A stretch of DNA of 59,236 nt from NCBI GenBank assembly GCA_023145375.1, contig JAGLDY010000018.1, forward strand, positions 1 through 59,236, read 5' to 3'. Made by a program: the position numbers and the translations under genes. Below are positions 17,852-25,178 of this stretch, piece after piece; within the stretch, counting starts at the first letter, position 1, and every line of letters begins with the position of its first letter. The DNA is from Candidatus Sabulitectum sp. GTDB taxonomy: Bacteria > Fermentibacterota > Fermentibacteria > Fermentibacterales > JCC-6. Below the pieces are notes generated by a model that searched no databases, was not told the DNA's origin, and worked only from the letters and a program-made list of their open reading frames with translations.

Positions 17852-18769
17852 TCACTTTTCCTGGTATGCAGCAACAACACCGCTGAGAACCAGGCTGCAG
17901 AGCTTGCTTTCGGCACTGTCCGCACGGCTGGTGAGGATAACAGGGTTCTTTGCTCCCATGATAACTGCACCAAGTTCAGCATTGGCCAGGAAGATAAGAC
18001 CTTTGTAAAGCACATTTGCAGCCTCAATATCCGGCATTAGAACCACATCAGCATCTCCGGCAACTTTGCTTTCGATCTTCTTGATCTTCACTGACACAGG
18101 TGAAACAGCAAGGTCAAGTGCCAGAGGACCGTGGAAGAGGATGTCACCGAATTCACCGGCATCAGCCATCTTCTGCATTTCAGCTGCTTCCATGGTACAG
18201 GGCATCTTCTCGTAGGGTACTTCTTTAGCACAGACGTAGGTGCATTTGGGTACCTCTATGCCCAGTGCTTTGGACACTATTACTGCGTTGTTAAGAATTT
18301 CCTTTTTCTGCTCAAGGTTGGGTGCAATGTTCATGGCAGCATCGGTGATCACAAGAAGTTTGGGATAGGCTGGAACATCAAAAGCAGCCACATGGCTGAG
18401 AAGACCTTCCCCGCGAAGACCGTGCTCCTTATCAAGTATGGCCTTAAGGAATGTACTTGTTGCCACAAGACCCTTCATCAACACCTGGGCTTCCCCATTG
18501 CGTACAAGTTCAACACCTTTTGCAGCGCTTTCCTTGTCATCTGCGGCATTTACAATTCTGATATTGCTTAAATCAAAGTCTGCCTCTTCAGCAGCCTTAC
18601 GGATCTCTTCTTCAGGGCCAACAAGAATGCAGTCAACCATTCCACCTTCAACCGCTTCTTTCACAGCAAGTAGAGTTTCAACTTCATCGGCACGGACAAC
18701 CGATATAACACTTGACGGAAGATCTCGGGCATGTTTTTTCAGCTGCTCAAGGCTGCGAATGGGCTCCAT
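17852..18769 (-). CDS. ptb: phosphate butyryltransferase-type enzyme
   Basis: A 305-aa phosphate acyl(butyryl)transferase, which moves an acyl group between CoA and phosphate and so allows ATP formation by a kinase. Family motifs: DCILVGPEEEIRKAAEE, VLMKGLVATSTFLKAILDKE, GLLSHVAAFDVPAYPKLLVITDAAMNI (in parts), and MGAKNPVILTSRADSAESKL. The length matches Ptb rather than the longer Pta. No kinase gene is adjacent. The ATG has AAGGAG 5 nt upstream, and it is the first gene of the minus-strand operon running down to nusB. Substrate chain length cannot be read from sequence. Confidence 0.85.
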   Translation of the reverse strand: MEPIRSLEQLKKHARDLPSSVISVVRADEVETLLAVKEAVEGGMVDCILVGPEEEIRKAAEEADFDLSNIRIVNAADDKESAAKGVELVRNGEAQVLMKGLVATSTFLKAILDKEHGLRGEGLLSHVAAFDVPAYPKLLVITDAAMNIAPNLEQKKEILNNAVIVSKALGIEVPKCTYVCAKEVPYEKMPCTMEAAEMQKMADAGEFGDILFHGPLALDLAVSPVSVKIKKIESKVAGDADVVLMPDIEAANVLYKGLIFLANAELGAVIMGAKNPVILTSRADSAESKLCSLVLSGVVAAYQEK

Positions 18770-19020
18770 GATACTCCTTCATTCTACTGTTGATGAGTGT
18801 TCTATAAATCACATAACATTAATACATAAGACAACTTTTTCACCTGTGCGGAAATATAGGTAATGGCAATATCTCATGCCACATCAGACATGAGTTGACA
18901 AATGCCTCCACTGCGTTCAGATTTGACTCATCATTCTCAAACAGAGATGCAATCCGCTTCCTGCGCCAACAAGCAGTTGAATGCAAGGATTTCGCTCTTA
19001 ACCCACAGGGAGATACTCAC

Positions 19021-20346
19021 ATGAAACACATACCGGCTACAGAGATCAAATCGACCATAGGGAAGCACATGCTTGCCGACGGATACGATATGGCGCTCGA
19101 CCTTCGCAAGAGTCATGGAAGATACATTCACGATGCCACAACAGGCAAAGAGTACCTGGATCTTTTCAGCTTTTTTGCCAGTGCTCCCCTCGGGTTCAAC
19201 CACCCGTCCATGAACACCCCGGAATGGAAGAACCACATCGCAGAGGTGGCCATCAACAAGCCTTCAAACAGTGACTTCTACACAGAGGAAATGGCTGTGT
19301 TCGTAGAAACCTTTGCAAACACCGTTATTCCAGACAGCCACCCGTACCTCTTCTTCGTTTCCGGTGGAGCCCTCGCTGTTGAGAACGCTCTCAAAACAGC
19401 CTTTGACTGGAAGGTTCGCAAGAACATCGCAGCCGGACGCGGCGACAAACTCGGCAAAAAGGTTATCCATTACAAAAAGGCATTCCATGGAAGAACCGGA
19501 TACACTCTCAGCCTGACCAACACCGCCGACCCCCGTAAGTACATGTACTTCCCTCTGTTCGACTGGCCAAGGGTAGACCCTCCAGCCATGATCTTCCCCA
19601 TTGAAGACAATCTGGAAGCTGTTGAAGCTGCGGAGAAAGCCAGCCTCAAGCAGATAGATGAAGCCATCAAAGAGCACGGCCACGACATTGCATGTCTCCT
19701 TATCGAACCAATTCAGGGTGAGGGTGGAGACAACCACTTCCGTCCAGAGTACCTGCAGGCGCTTCGCGACAGAGCCGATAAGCATGAATTCCTTCTGATC
19801 TTCGACGAGGTTCAGAGCGGAATGGGAATGACCGGTGAATGGTGGGCATGGCAGGCAATAGGCATCGCACCTGATGTATTCTGCTTCGGCAAGAAGTCAC
19901 AGGTCTGCGGTATTGCTTCCAACAGAAGAGTTGATGAGGTAGAGAACAACGTTTTCCACGAATCAAGCAGGATCAATTCAACCTGGGGCGGCAACCTTGT
20001 AGACATGGTTCGCTGCACCAAGTACCTGGAGATCATGGTTGAGGAAAATATCCTTGAGAATGTAAGAGCCAGGCATGACCAGGTCATGGAAGGTCTCACT
20101 GCACTTGCTGCAAAATTCCCCGGGAGAGTTACAAACATAAGAGGCCGCGGCCTCATGATCGCCTTCGACATGGAGGACACGGAAACACGCAATACTCTCC
20201 TTGCAAAGATCTTCGATAACGGTGCCATCATTCTTCCCTGCGGACATGTGACCGTTAGGTTCCGTCCGCCTATGAACATCACTGAAGAAGAAGTTGAAAA
20301 GGCCATGGGCATCATTGAGAAGTCACTGACCGAAGTTCTTCAGTAG
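19021..20346 (+). CDS. lat: L-lysine 6-transaminase
   Basis: A 441-aa PLP-dependent class III aminotransferase of the lysine 6-aminotransferase type, moving the epsilon-amino group of lysine to 2-oxoglutarate. Motifs: DLFSFFASAPLGFNHP, FVSGGALAVENALKTAFDWK, HYKKAFHGRTGYTLSLTNT, LIEPIQGEGGDNHF, IFDEVQSGMGMTGEWWA, and the PLP-binding Lys in FCFGKKSQVCG. The ATG at 19021 has AGGGAG upstream; the frame is open for 42 more codons but that part is not conserved and includes a TTGACA promoter-like box (18895). Ends at a strong terminator. A role in lysine degradation or 2-aminoadipate formation is likely. Confidence 0.9.
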   Translation: MKHIPATEIKSTIGKHMLADGYDMALDLRKSHGRYIHDATTGKEYLDLFSFFASAPLGFNHPSMNTPEWKNHIAEVAINKPSNSDFYTEEMAVFVETFANTVIPDSHPYLFFVSGGALAVENALKTAFDWKVRKNIAAGRGDKLGKKVIHYKKAFHGRTGYTLSLTNTADPRKYMYFPLFDWPRVDPPAMIFPIEDNLEAVEAAEKASLKQIDEAIKEHGHDIACLLIEPIQGEGGDNHFRPEYLQALRDRADKHEFLLIFDEVQSGMGMTGEWWAWQAIGIAPDVFCFGKKSQVCGIASNRRVDEVENNVFHESSRINSTWGGNLVDMVRCTKYLEIMVEENILENVRARHDQVMEGLTALAAKFPGRVTNIRGRGLMIAFDMEDTETRNTLLAKIFDNGAIILPCGHVTVRFRPPMNITEEEVEKAMGIIEKSLTEVLQ

Positions 20347-20370
20347 TATTTGTTATCGATACTTAAAAGG

Positions 20371-20397
20371 CCCCGGGAGCAATCCCGGGGTCTTTCT
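20371..20397 (+). terminator. Rho-independent terminator after lat
   Basis: The 8-bp stem CCCCGGGA (20371-20378) / TCCCGGGG (20383-20390) has a GCAA loop and is followed by TCTTTCT. It lies 24 nt after the lat stop. Confidence 0.85.
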
Positions 20398-20439
20398 ACA
20401 GCGTTACAAATAATTGAAACAAGCGCGGTTTACCGTGGA

Positions 20440-20802
20440 TTGTGCGATACCTGTTGGCACGCCGAGAGTGAGTACACTCGAACCTCTGTCAAGCCACCCA
20501 AAGCTCTGCACATACGCCGTTTGAGCATTCCCGAATACAGGCCGAAAAAAACATACCGTAACCCTCTGATCTATGCGAAAGAGTTGAATGATGAGTTGGT
20601 CCGTGAAAATCTCACAAGAAAACAGCTTGCTGAAAGGTATAAAATCACATCCGACAGAGTAACCCAATGGCTGTGCCTCCTGAAGTTACCTAAAGAAATT
20701 CAGGCGGATGTAACTTCTCTCGGGGATAATTGGGAAAAGCAGGTAATCACCGAACGGGAACTGAGGGTCAAACGGAAAATGATACTTTCAGAAACAAAGT
20801 GA
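20440..20802 (+). CDS. helix-turn-helix protein, probably 5'-truncated
   Basis: The frame is open from about 20350 but runs through the lat terminator, so the true start is later; no good ATG with a ribosome site exists and a TTG near 20437-20440 is only a guess. The convincing part is the last ~85 residues: YRPKKTYRNPLIYAKELNDELVRE, then an HTH (NLTRKQLAERYKITSDRVTQWLCLLKLPKEI). This resembles ParB/KorB-type or recombinase-associated HTH proteins. A short DTCWH segment near the start could be half a zinc site. Its last 15 codons are copied again at 23583 in the downstream repeat. Likely a remnant of a mobile or plastic locus. Confidence 0.4.
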   Translation: MCDTCWHAESEYTRTSVKPPKALHIRRLSIPEYRPKKTYRNPLIYAKELNDELVRENLTRKQLAERYKITSDRVTQWLCLLKLPKEIQADVTSLGDNWEKQVITERELRVKRKMILSETK

Positions 20803-21064
20803 TTCCCATAAGAAACCCATAGCACAAAGAACCAGCTGTCTGCAAATCTGTCAAATGGAACGGGAAATGCAGCTTATTTCAAATACACACACCGAACATA
20901 TCGGGATTCACCGGAAGTAATCAGCTTTGCGATGTAGCAACCCGCTGGGACAGAACCACCGGGATTCCAGGCAGAGAGATGTTCACCTGAAGAAACAGAG
21001 CCGCTGATCAGGTTCTCAACAAGCCTGCCGGAAAGATCATAGATTGAAAGTTCAACAAGATCAG
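20776..21064. repeat. direct repeat, copy 1 (pairs with 23583-23871)
   Basis: Positions 20791-21064 are identical base for base to 23598-23871 (274 bp), and the preceding 15 bp match with two differences. The repeat covers the end of the HTH gene, the intergenic gap and the last ~60 codons of the sorting-tag protein on the minus strand. Confidence 0.9.
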
Positions 21065-22303
21065 GTTCTGAAACCTCAAAGCTGATGCTCAGACTGGATG
21101 AGAAGGGATTGGGAGAAACATCCATTACTACAACAGGTGAAGACTCCTCATGCCCAATACCTGTTTCTGGAGCATATCGAACCAAATATCCACCACTGCC
21201 GGCATAGGTTCCTCCTGCAATGTAACCTCCCTCTGGAAGCTGAACAACAGAGTAAAAATGATTCGTAGTACCTGTGCAGTTCTGGAAAGTCCAAAGCAGT
21301 TCACCGTCTGAATCATATCTTGCCAGCCAGCCGTCCTGTGTGTCATATGTGTGATTGTTCTCCGTGTTATACAATTCAGTACTGGATCTTTTATCCCACT
21401 CAGGAGTTTCACCTCCCCATCCAGAGAATACAAATCCACTGTCCATAGTCCGTCTGATACAGAAGCCCTCATGGTTGGTTCCTGAACCGAATGGTTCAGG
21501 AATGTTGTGCCACCAGAGGGTTTCTCCGAATTGATCTGTATGCCAGATTACAGGAAGGGTTTCAGTAACAAAGGTTACACCGCCATCGGAGGCTTCGCAT
21601 AAGTCGCCTGGTTCGTACAGATACAAATTCGGATAATCAGATCCATACAAATAGTTACCATCCAGATCGTAGAAGAGAAGGTGTGATCCGTAAGTTGTAA
21701 GTGTATCATCTGCTCCATTTGCCAGAACACAAAGCATATCATTTTCGTAGAGTATGGATTTACCATAATCAGTTGAATTGCTGGAGATTCTTCCCCATTC
21801 TCTGGTCCACAGGGTATCACCATATGCATCGGTTCTAAGTATCCATGCTTGTCCCCATGAGATGCCGGTTCCATGTACCCTCCCGCAAACAGCGAAACCG
21901 CCATCGGGAAGACAGGTGATGCCGTAGCCTGCTTCTTTTGTGTCGGGGTAATCGTAGACTTTAGTCCAAGCAGAACTTCCATCCTGATTTATCTTCATGA
22001 TGAAAAGCTCTCTGGAGCTTCCATATTGCGATTGACCGTAGCCTGTAATTGCCATTGAGCCATCAGGGAGAACCACCCCATCCTGCCCGAACATGGAGTA
22101 ATTGGTGTAATCAGCAGTCCAGAGAACATTTCCGTTCTGATCAAGCAGGAAGGCACAGTATCCGATAGTATCCGGATTAGAGAAGTCTGTACTTACACCT
22201 GTTATAAAGAGATTCCCAGCGGGAGTAATCTCTATATCTCTGAAGATACAGCCGCTGTGGTTTGGGAAGCTGTACCACTTCTCCCAAAGTTTAATAGGAG
22301 GAT
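20874..22303 (-). pseudogene. secreted repeat protein with C-terminal sorting tag, 5' end lost at IS element
   Basis: A paralogue of the gene at 23681-25168. An internal ATG at 22094 opens a 406-aa frame, but coding sequence continues without a stop up to the IS boundary at 22303 (LWEKWYSFPN... aligns with MWEKWYYTSY... of the intact copy). The signal peptide, about 25 residues, is missing. The body is a beta-propeller-like series (GGFAVCGRVHGTG, GDTLWTREWG, GGYIAGGTYAGSGGYLVRY). The last ~80 residues are a FlgD-like/Por-type sorting domain (SPNPFSSSLSISFEV...VELSIYDLSGRLVENL...GCYIAKL). Without its leader it should not be exported and is probably dead. Confidence 0.75.
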
Positions 22304-22369
22304 TGATCCTGCCACAGCAGAGTGGACACTGAGTTAAGCTGGTATTAGAAATAATAGCAGGAGGTAACC

Positions 22370-22674
22370 ATGAGTGTTCAAAATCGCAGGAAGTTCGATT
22401 CGGATTTCAAACGCAACGCAGTTTTACTGTCACTGGATCCGGAACGAAGCGCGGCCCGGGCAGCAGAGAATCCTGGAATATCAAAAGAGCTCCTTTACAG
22501 GTGGTGCAAAGAATACCGGCAGCGCGAGGAACTTGCTTTTCCAGGACATGGCCGTGAAGCACTAACACCACAAGAACAGAAGATCAGGGATCTTGAGAAA
22601 GAGCTCAAAGATGTTGCAATGGAGCGTGATATATTAAAAAGGCCATGGGCATCTTCAGCAGAGCACCCAAATGA
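22370..22674 (+). CDS. IS3-family transposase OrfA, frameshifted near its end
   Basis: OrfA is the DNA-binding part of the transposase: an HTH region (RRKFDSDFKRNAVLLSLDPERSAARAAE, ELLYRWCKEYRQ in parts) and a leucine-zipper-like coiled coil (EQKIRDLEKELKDVAMERDILK). The frame then leaves the expected ILKKAMGIFS ending and reads ILKRPWASSAE instead, running on to 22771. Adding one A to the A5 run at 22636-22640 restores ILKKAMGIFSRAPK and a stop at 22672-22674 overlapping the orfB ATG as ATGA. So the copy has either lost one base or relies on slippage at the A run. Confidence 0.75.
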
Positions 22675-23552
22675 GATTTCTCTTCGTAGAGAATCACCGC
22701 TCATCATTCCTGGTGAAGAAGATGTGCCATGTTCTACGGGTTTCACAGAGCGGGTATTACCGTTGGCGTAAGGCTTCCATATCCCAGAGAGCCTTACAGA
22801 GAGAGCAGTTGAAATACCGGATACGAGAGCTGTATGCTGAGCACGATGGTATGGCAGGCAGTCCGATGATCACAGCAGATCTCCATGATAATCCTGAGTA
22901 TGCAAATGTAAGTCGTCCCCGTGTTGCGCGGCTGATGCGCTCCATGGGTCTGAAGTGCCGTACAGTAAAGAAGTTTACTACAACAACAGATTCAAAGCAC
23001 AATAAACCAGTTTCCCCAAATATTCTTGATCGCAACTTCACAGTCGGCTCTCCGAACAAGGCTTGGGTGAGCGATATCACTTACGTGAAGGTCGGTAGGG
23101 AATGGCATTACCTGACTGTTTTCATTGATTTGTTTTCAAGGAAAGTTGTTGGTTGGGATCTCAGTAAATCCCTTGAGAGGTACTCGATTATTCGAGCACT
23201 TCACAAGGCCATTATGAATCGCAACCCTGGTGAAGGATTGTTGATACACAGTGACCGGGGCGTACAGTACGCCAGCAGAGACTTCAGATCAATTCTTGAA
23301 GGCAGGAAATTCGTTCAGAGTATGAGTCGTAAGGGTAATTGTTGGGATAATGCTGTGGCTGAATCCTTCTTCCACACCATCAAGACGCAGCTTATTCATC
23401 ACAGAAAATTCCAAACATTTCAGGAAACTGAACAGGCTTTATTCAACTACATTGAAGTTTACTATAATCGTCGGAGGAAACATTCTACGAATAATCAGAA
23501 ATCTCCCGCTCAGTATGAGCTGGAGTGGAGGAATGTGAAAGAAGTGGCTTAA
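22671..23552 (+). CDS. IS3-family transposase OrfB (DDE integrase core)
   Basis: A 293-aa catalytic subunit. N-terminal MRFLFVENHRSSFLVKKMCHVL and SQSGYYRW are typical of IS3 OrfB. The rve integrase core carries the DDE triad: D in WVSDITYV, D in IHSDRGVQYAS, and E in NAVAESFFHTIK, followed by YNRRRKHSTN. It appears intact. OrfB is usually made with OrfA as a fusion by -1 frameshifting; here that depends on the damaged A run in orfA. Confidence 0.9.
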   Translation: MRFLFVENHRSSFLVKKMCHVLRVSQSGYYRWRKASISQRALQREQLKYRIRELYAEHDGMAGSPMITADLHDNPEYANVSRPRVARLMRSMGLKCRTVKKFTTTTDSKHNKPVSPNILDRNFTVGSPNKAWVSDITYVKVGREWHYLTVFIDLFSRKVVGWDLSKSLERYSIIRALHKAIMNRNPGEGLLIHSDRGVQYASRDFRSILEGRKFVQSMSRKGNCWDNAVAESFFHTIKTQLIHHRKFQTFQETEQALFNYIEVYYNRRRKHSTNNQKSPAQYELEWRNVKEVA

Positions 23553-23582
23553 CTATGATTCCACTTTTGTGTGGCAGGATCA

Positions 23583-23871
23583 AAAATGATAGTTTCTGAA
23601 ACAAAGTGATTCCCATAAGAAACCCATAGCACAAAGAACCAGCTGTCTGCAAATCTGTCAAATGGAACGGGAAATGCAGCTTATTTCAAATACACACACC
23701 GAACATATCGGGATTCACCGGAAGTAATCAGCTTTGCGATGTAGCAACCCGCTGGGACAGAACCACCGGGATTCCAGGCAGAGAGATGTTCACCTGAAGA
23801 AACAGAGCCGCTGATCAGGTTCTCAACAAGCCTGCCGGAAAGATCATAGATTGAAAGTTCAACAAGATCAG
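23583..23871. repeat. direct repeat, copy 2 (pairs with 20776-21064)
   Basis: Second copy of the 274-bp identical segment, beginning one base after the IS right end. It includes a 26-bp copy of the HTH gene's 3' end, which shows that the duplicated unit extended beyond the sorting-tag gene. Confidence 0.9.
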
Positions 23872-25168
23872 ACTCGGGAATCTCAAAGTTGATACTCAAG
23901 CTGGATGAGAAGGGATTTGGGGAAACCGCCATCTCTGGACTGGGAGAAAGCGCTTCAACCTCAATGCCTGTTTCAGGAGCATAACGAACCAGGTAGCCAC
24001 CACCACTCCAACCCCAGGTTCCACAGGCCATGTAACCTCCCTCTGGAAGTTGAGTCACTGAGTAGAAGTGATTTGTGGTACCTGTACAATTTTGAAAAGA
24101 CCATTGTAAATCACCTTCTGAATCATATCTAGCCAGCCAACCATCCTGAGTATCCAGGATACTGTCCACTGCATGGGGCACTGCTAAGTCGGGTGAAGAA
24201 TCCCATTCCGGTGTTTCACCACCCCACCCTGAGAAGACATATCCGCTGTCCATTGTCTGCCTGATGCAGAAGCCCTCATGGTTGGTTCCGGAACCGAATG
24301 GTTCAGGAATATTGTGCCACCACAGAGTTTCACCGTATTCATCTGTATGCCAGATTACAGGAAGAGTGTTGGTTACAAAAGTAAGGCCACCATCTGATGC
24401 AGGGCAAAAATCACCGGGTTCATACAAATACAGATTTGAATAATCAGAACCACCGAGATACTCACCATCCAGATCATAGAAAAGAAGGTGTGTTCCGTAT
24501 GTAGTTTGAGTACTATCAGCTCCATTTGCCAGAACACAAAGCATGTCATTGGCATACAGGATTGATTTCCCCCAGTTTGTATTAACAGTTCCCCAGGTTT
24601 CTGTCCACAGAGTATCCCCTTGTGCATCGGTACGAAGAATCCAGGCTTTCCCATGATAGTTTCCTGTCCCATGCACCCTTCCTACCACAGCGAACCCTCC
24701 GTCAGGGAGACAGGTGATACCGTAGCCCTCTTCTTTTGTGTCAGGGTAGTCGTAGACCTTGCTCCATTCGATTGAACCTTCCTGGGATATCTTCATGATG
24801 AAGAGAGAGTAAGTATCGCTGGAAGTTACAACAGAAGTTCCCGTGATAATGAATGAACTATCCTGAGTAATTGCACCATCATAAGCCACTATGCCATACC
24901 AAGGAGAATCTATATCCCATATCACATTACCATCGATATCTAAAAGCAAAGCGGGATGCAAGTTCTGACCATCTACCCAATATTCAGAAACTGCCCCGGA
25001 CACAAAGAGGAAACCAGCAGGTGTTAGCTCGATATCGAAAAACTTGGCTTCGTCATAAGAGGTGTAATACCACTTCTCCCACATCTTCACAGGTGGATCC
25101 ATTGCCTGGGAGGATGAGTTTACAAGGAGGATTATCAGGAGAAACAGTATCATTGAAAGTGGTTTCAT
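23681..25168 (-). CDS. secreted beta-propeller-like protein with C-terminal sorting tag
   Basis: A 495-aa exported protein: signal peptide MKPLSMILFLLIILLVNSSSQA, then a series of beta-propeller-like repeats with motifs such as GFLFVSGAVSE, DSSFIITGTSVV, LFIMKISQEGSIEWSKVYDYP, GGFAVVGRVHGTG and GDTLWTETWG. The last ~80 residues form the FlgD-like/Por-type (T9SS-like) sorting domain, MAVSPNPFSSSLSINFEI...IYDLSGRLVENL...AGCYIAKLITSG, ending VYLK. Sorting tags of this type direct proteins to the outer surface in FCB-group bacteria. Its sorting domain is identical to that of the broken paralogue while the rest has diverged. Next upstream on the strand is the 930-aa secreted protein, 10 nt away. 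Confidence 0.8.
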   Translation of the reverse strand: MKPLSMILFLLIILLVNSSSQAMDPPVKMWEKWYYTSYDEAKFFDIELTPAGFLFVSGAVSEYWVDGQNLHPALLLDIDGNVIWDIDSPWYGIVAYDGAITQDSSFIITGTSVVTSSDTYSLFIMKISQEGSIEWSKVYDYPDTKEEGYGITCLPDGGFAVVGRVHGTGNYHGKAWILRTDAQGDTLWTETWGTVNTNWGKSILYANDMLCVLANGADSTQTTYGTHLLFYDLDGEYLGGSDYSNLYLYEPGDFCPASDGGLTFVTNTLPVIWHTDEYGETLWWHNIPEPFGSGTNHEGFCIRQTMDSGYVFSGWGGETPEWDSSPDLAVPHAVDSILDTQDGWLARYDSEGDLQWSFQNCTGTTNHFYSVTQLPEGGYMACGTWGWSGGGYLVRYAPETGIEVEALSPSPEMAVSPNPFSSSLSINFEIPESDLVELSIYDLSGRLVENLISGSVSSGEHLSAWNPGGSVPAGCYIAKLITSGESRYVRCVYLK

Positions 25169-25178
25169 CGCTAACCTC

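Larger units (their letters stand above)
22304..23582 (+). mobile_element. IS3-family insertion sequence, 1279 bp
   Basis: Bounded by imperfect terminal inverted repeats starting TGATCCTGCCACA (left end at 22304; right end reads ...TGTGGCAGGATCA to 23582), with further matching positions (AGTGGA) inside. It holds orfA and orfB of an IS3-family transposase. No target-site duplication is visible: the left flank is gene-copy-1 sequence and the right flank is the start of the second direct-repeat copy. Confidence 0.88.

Noticed and set aside
18895-19020. 42-codon upstream extension of lat from a TTG
   Set aside because: The ATG at 19021 has a good ribosome site and gives the usual length; the extension begins at a TTGACA promoter-like box and is not protein-like.
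22300-23586. Target-site duplication flanking the IS element
   Set aside because: Flanks (GAT on the left, AAA on the right) do not match at 3-5 bp.
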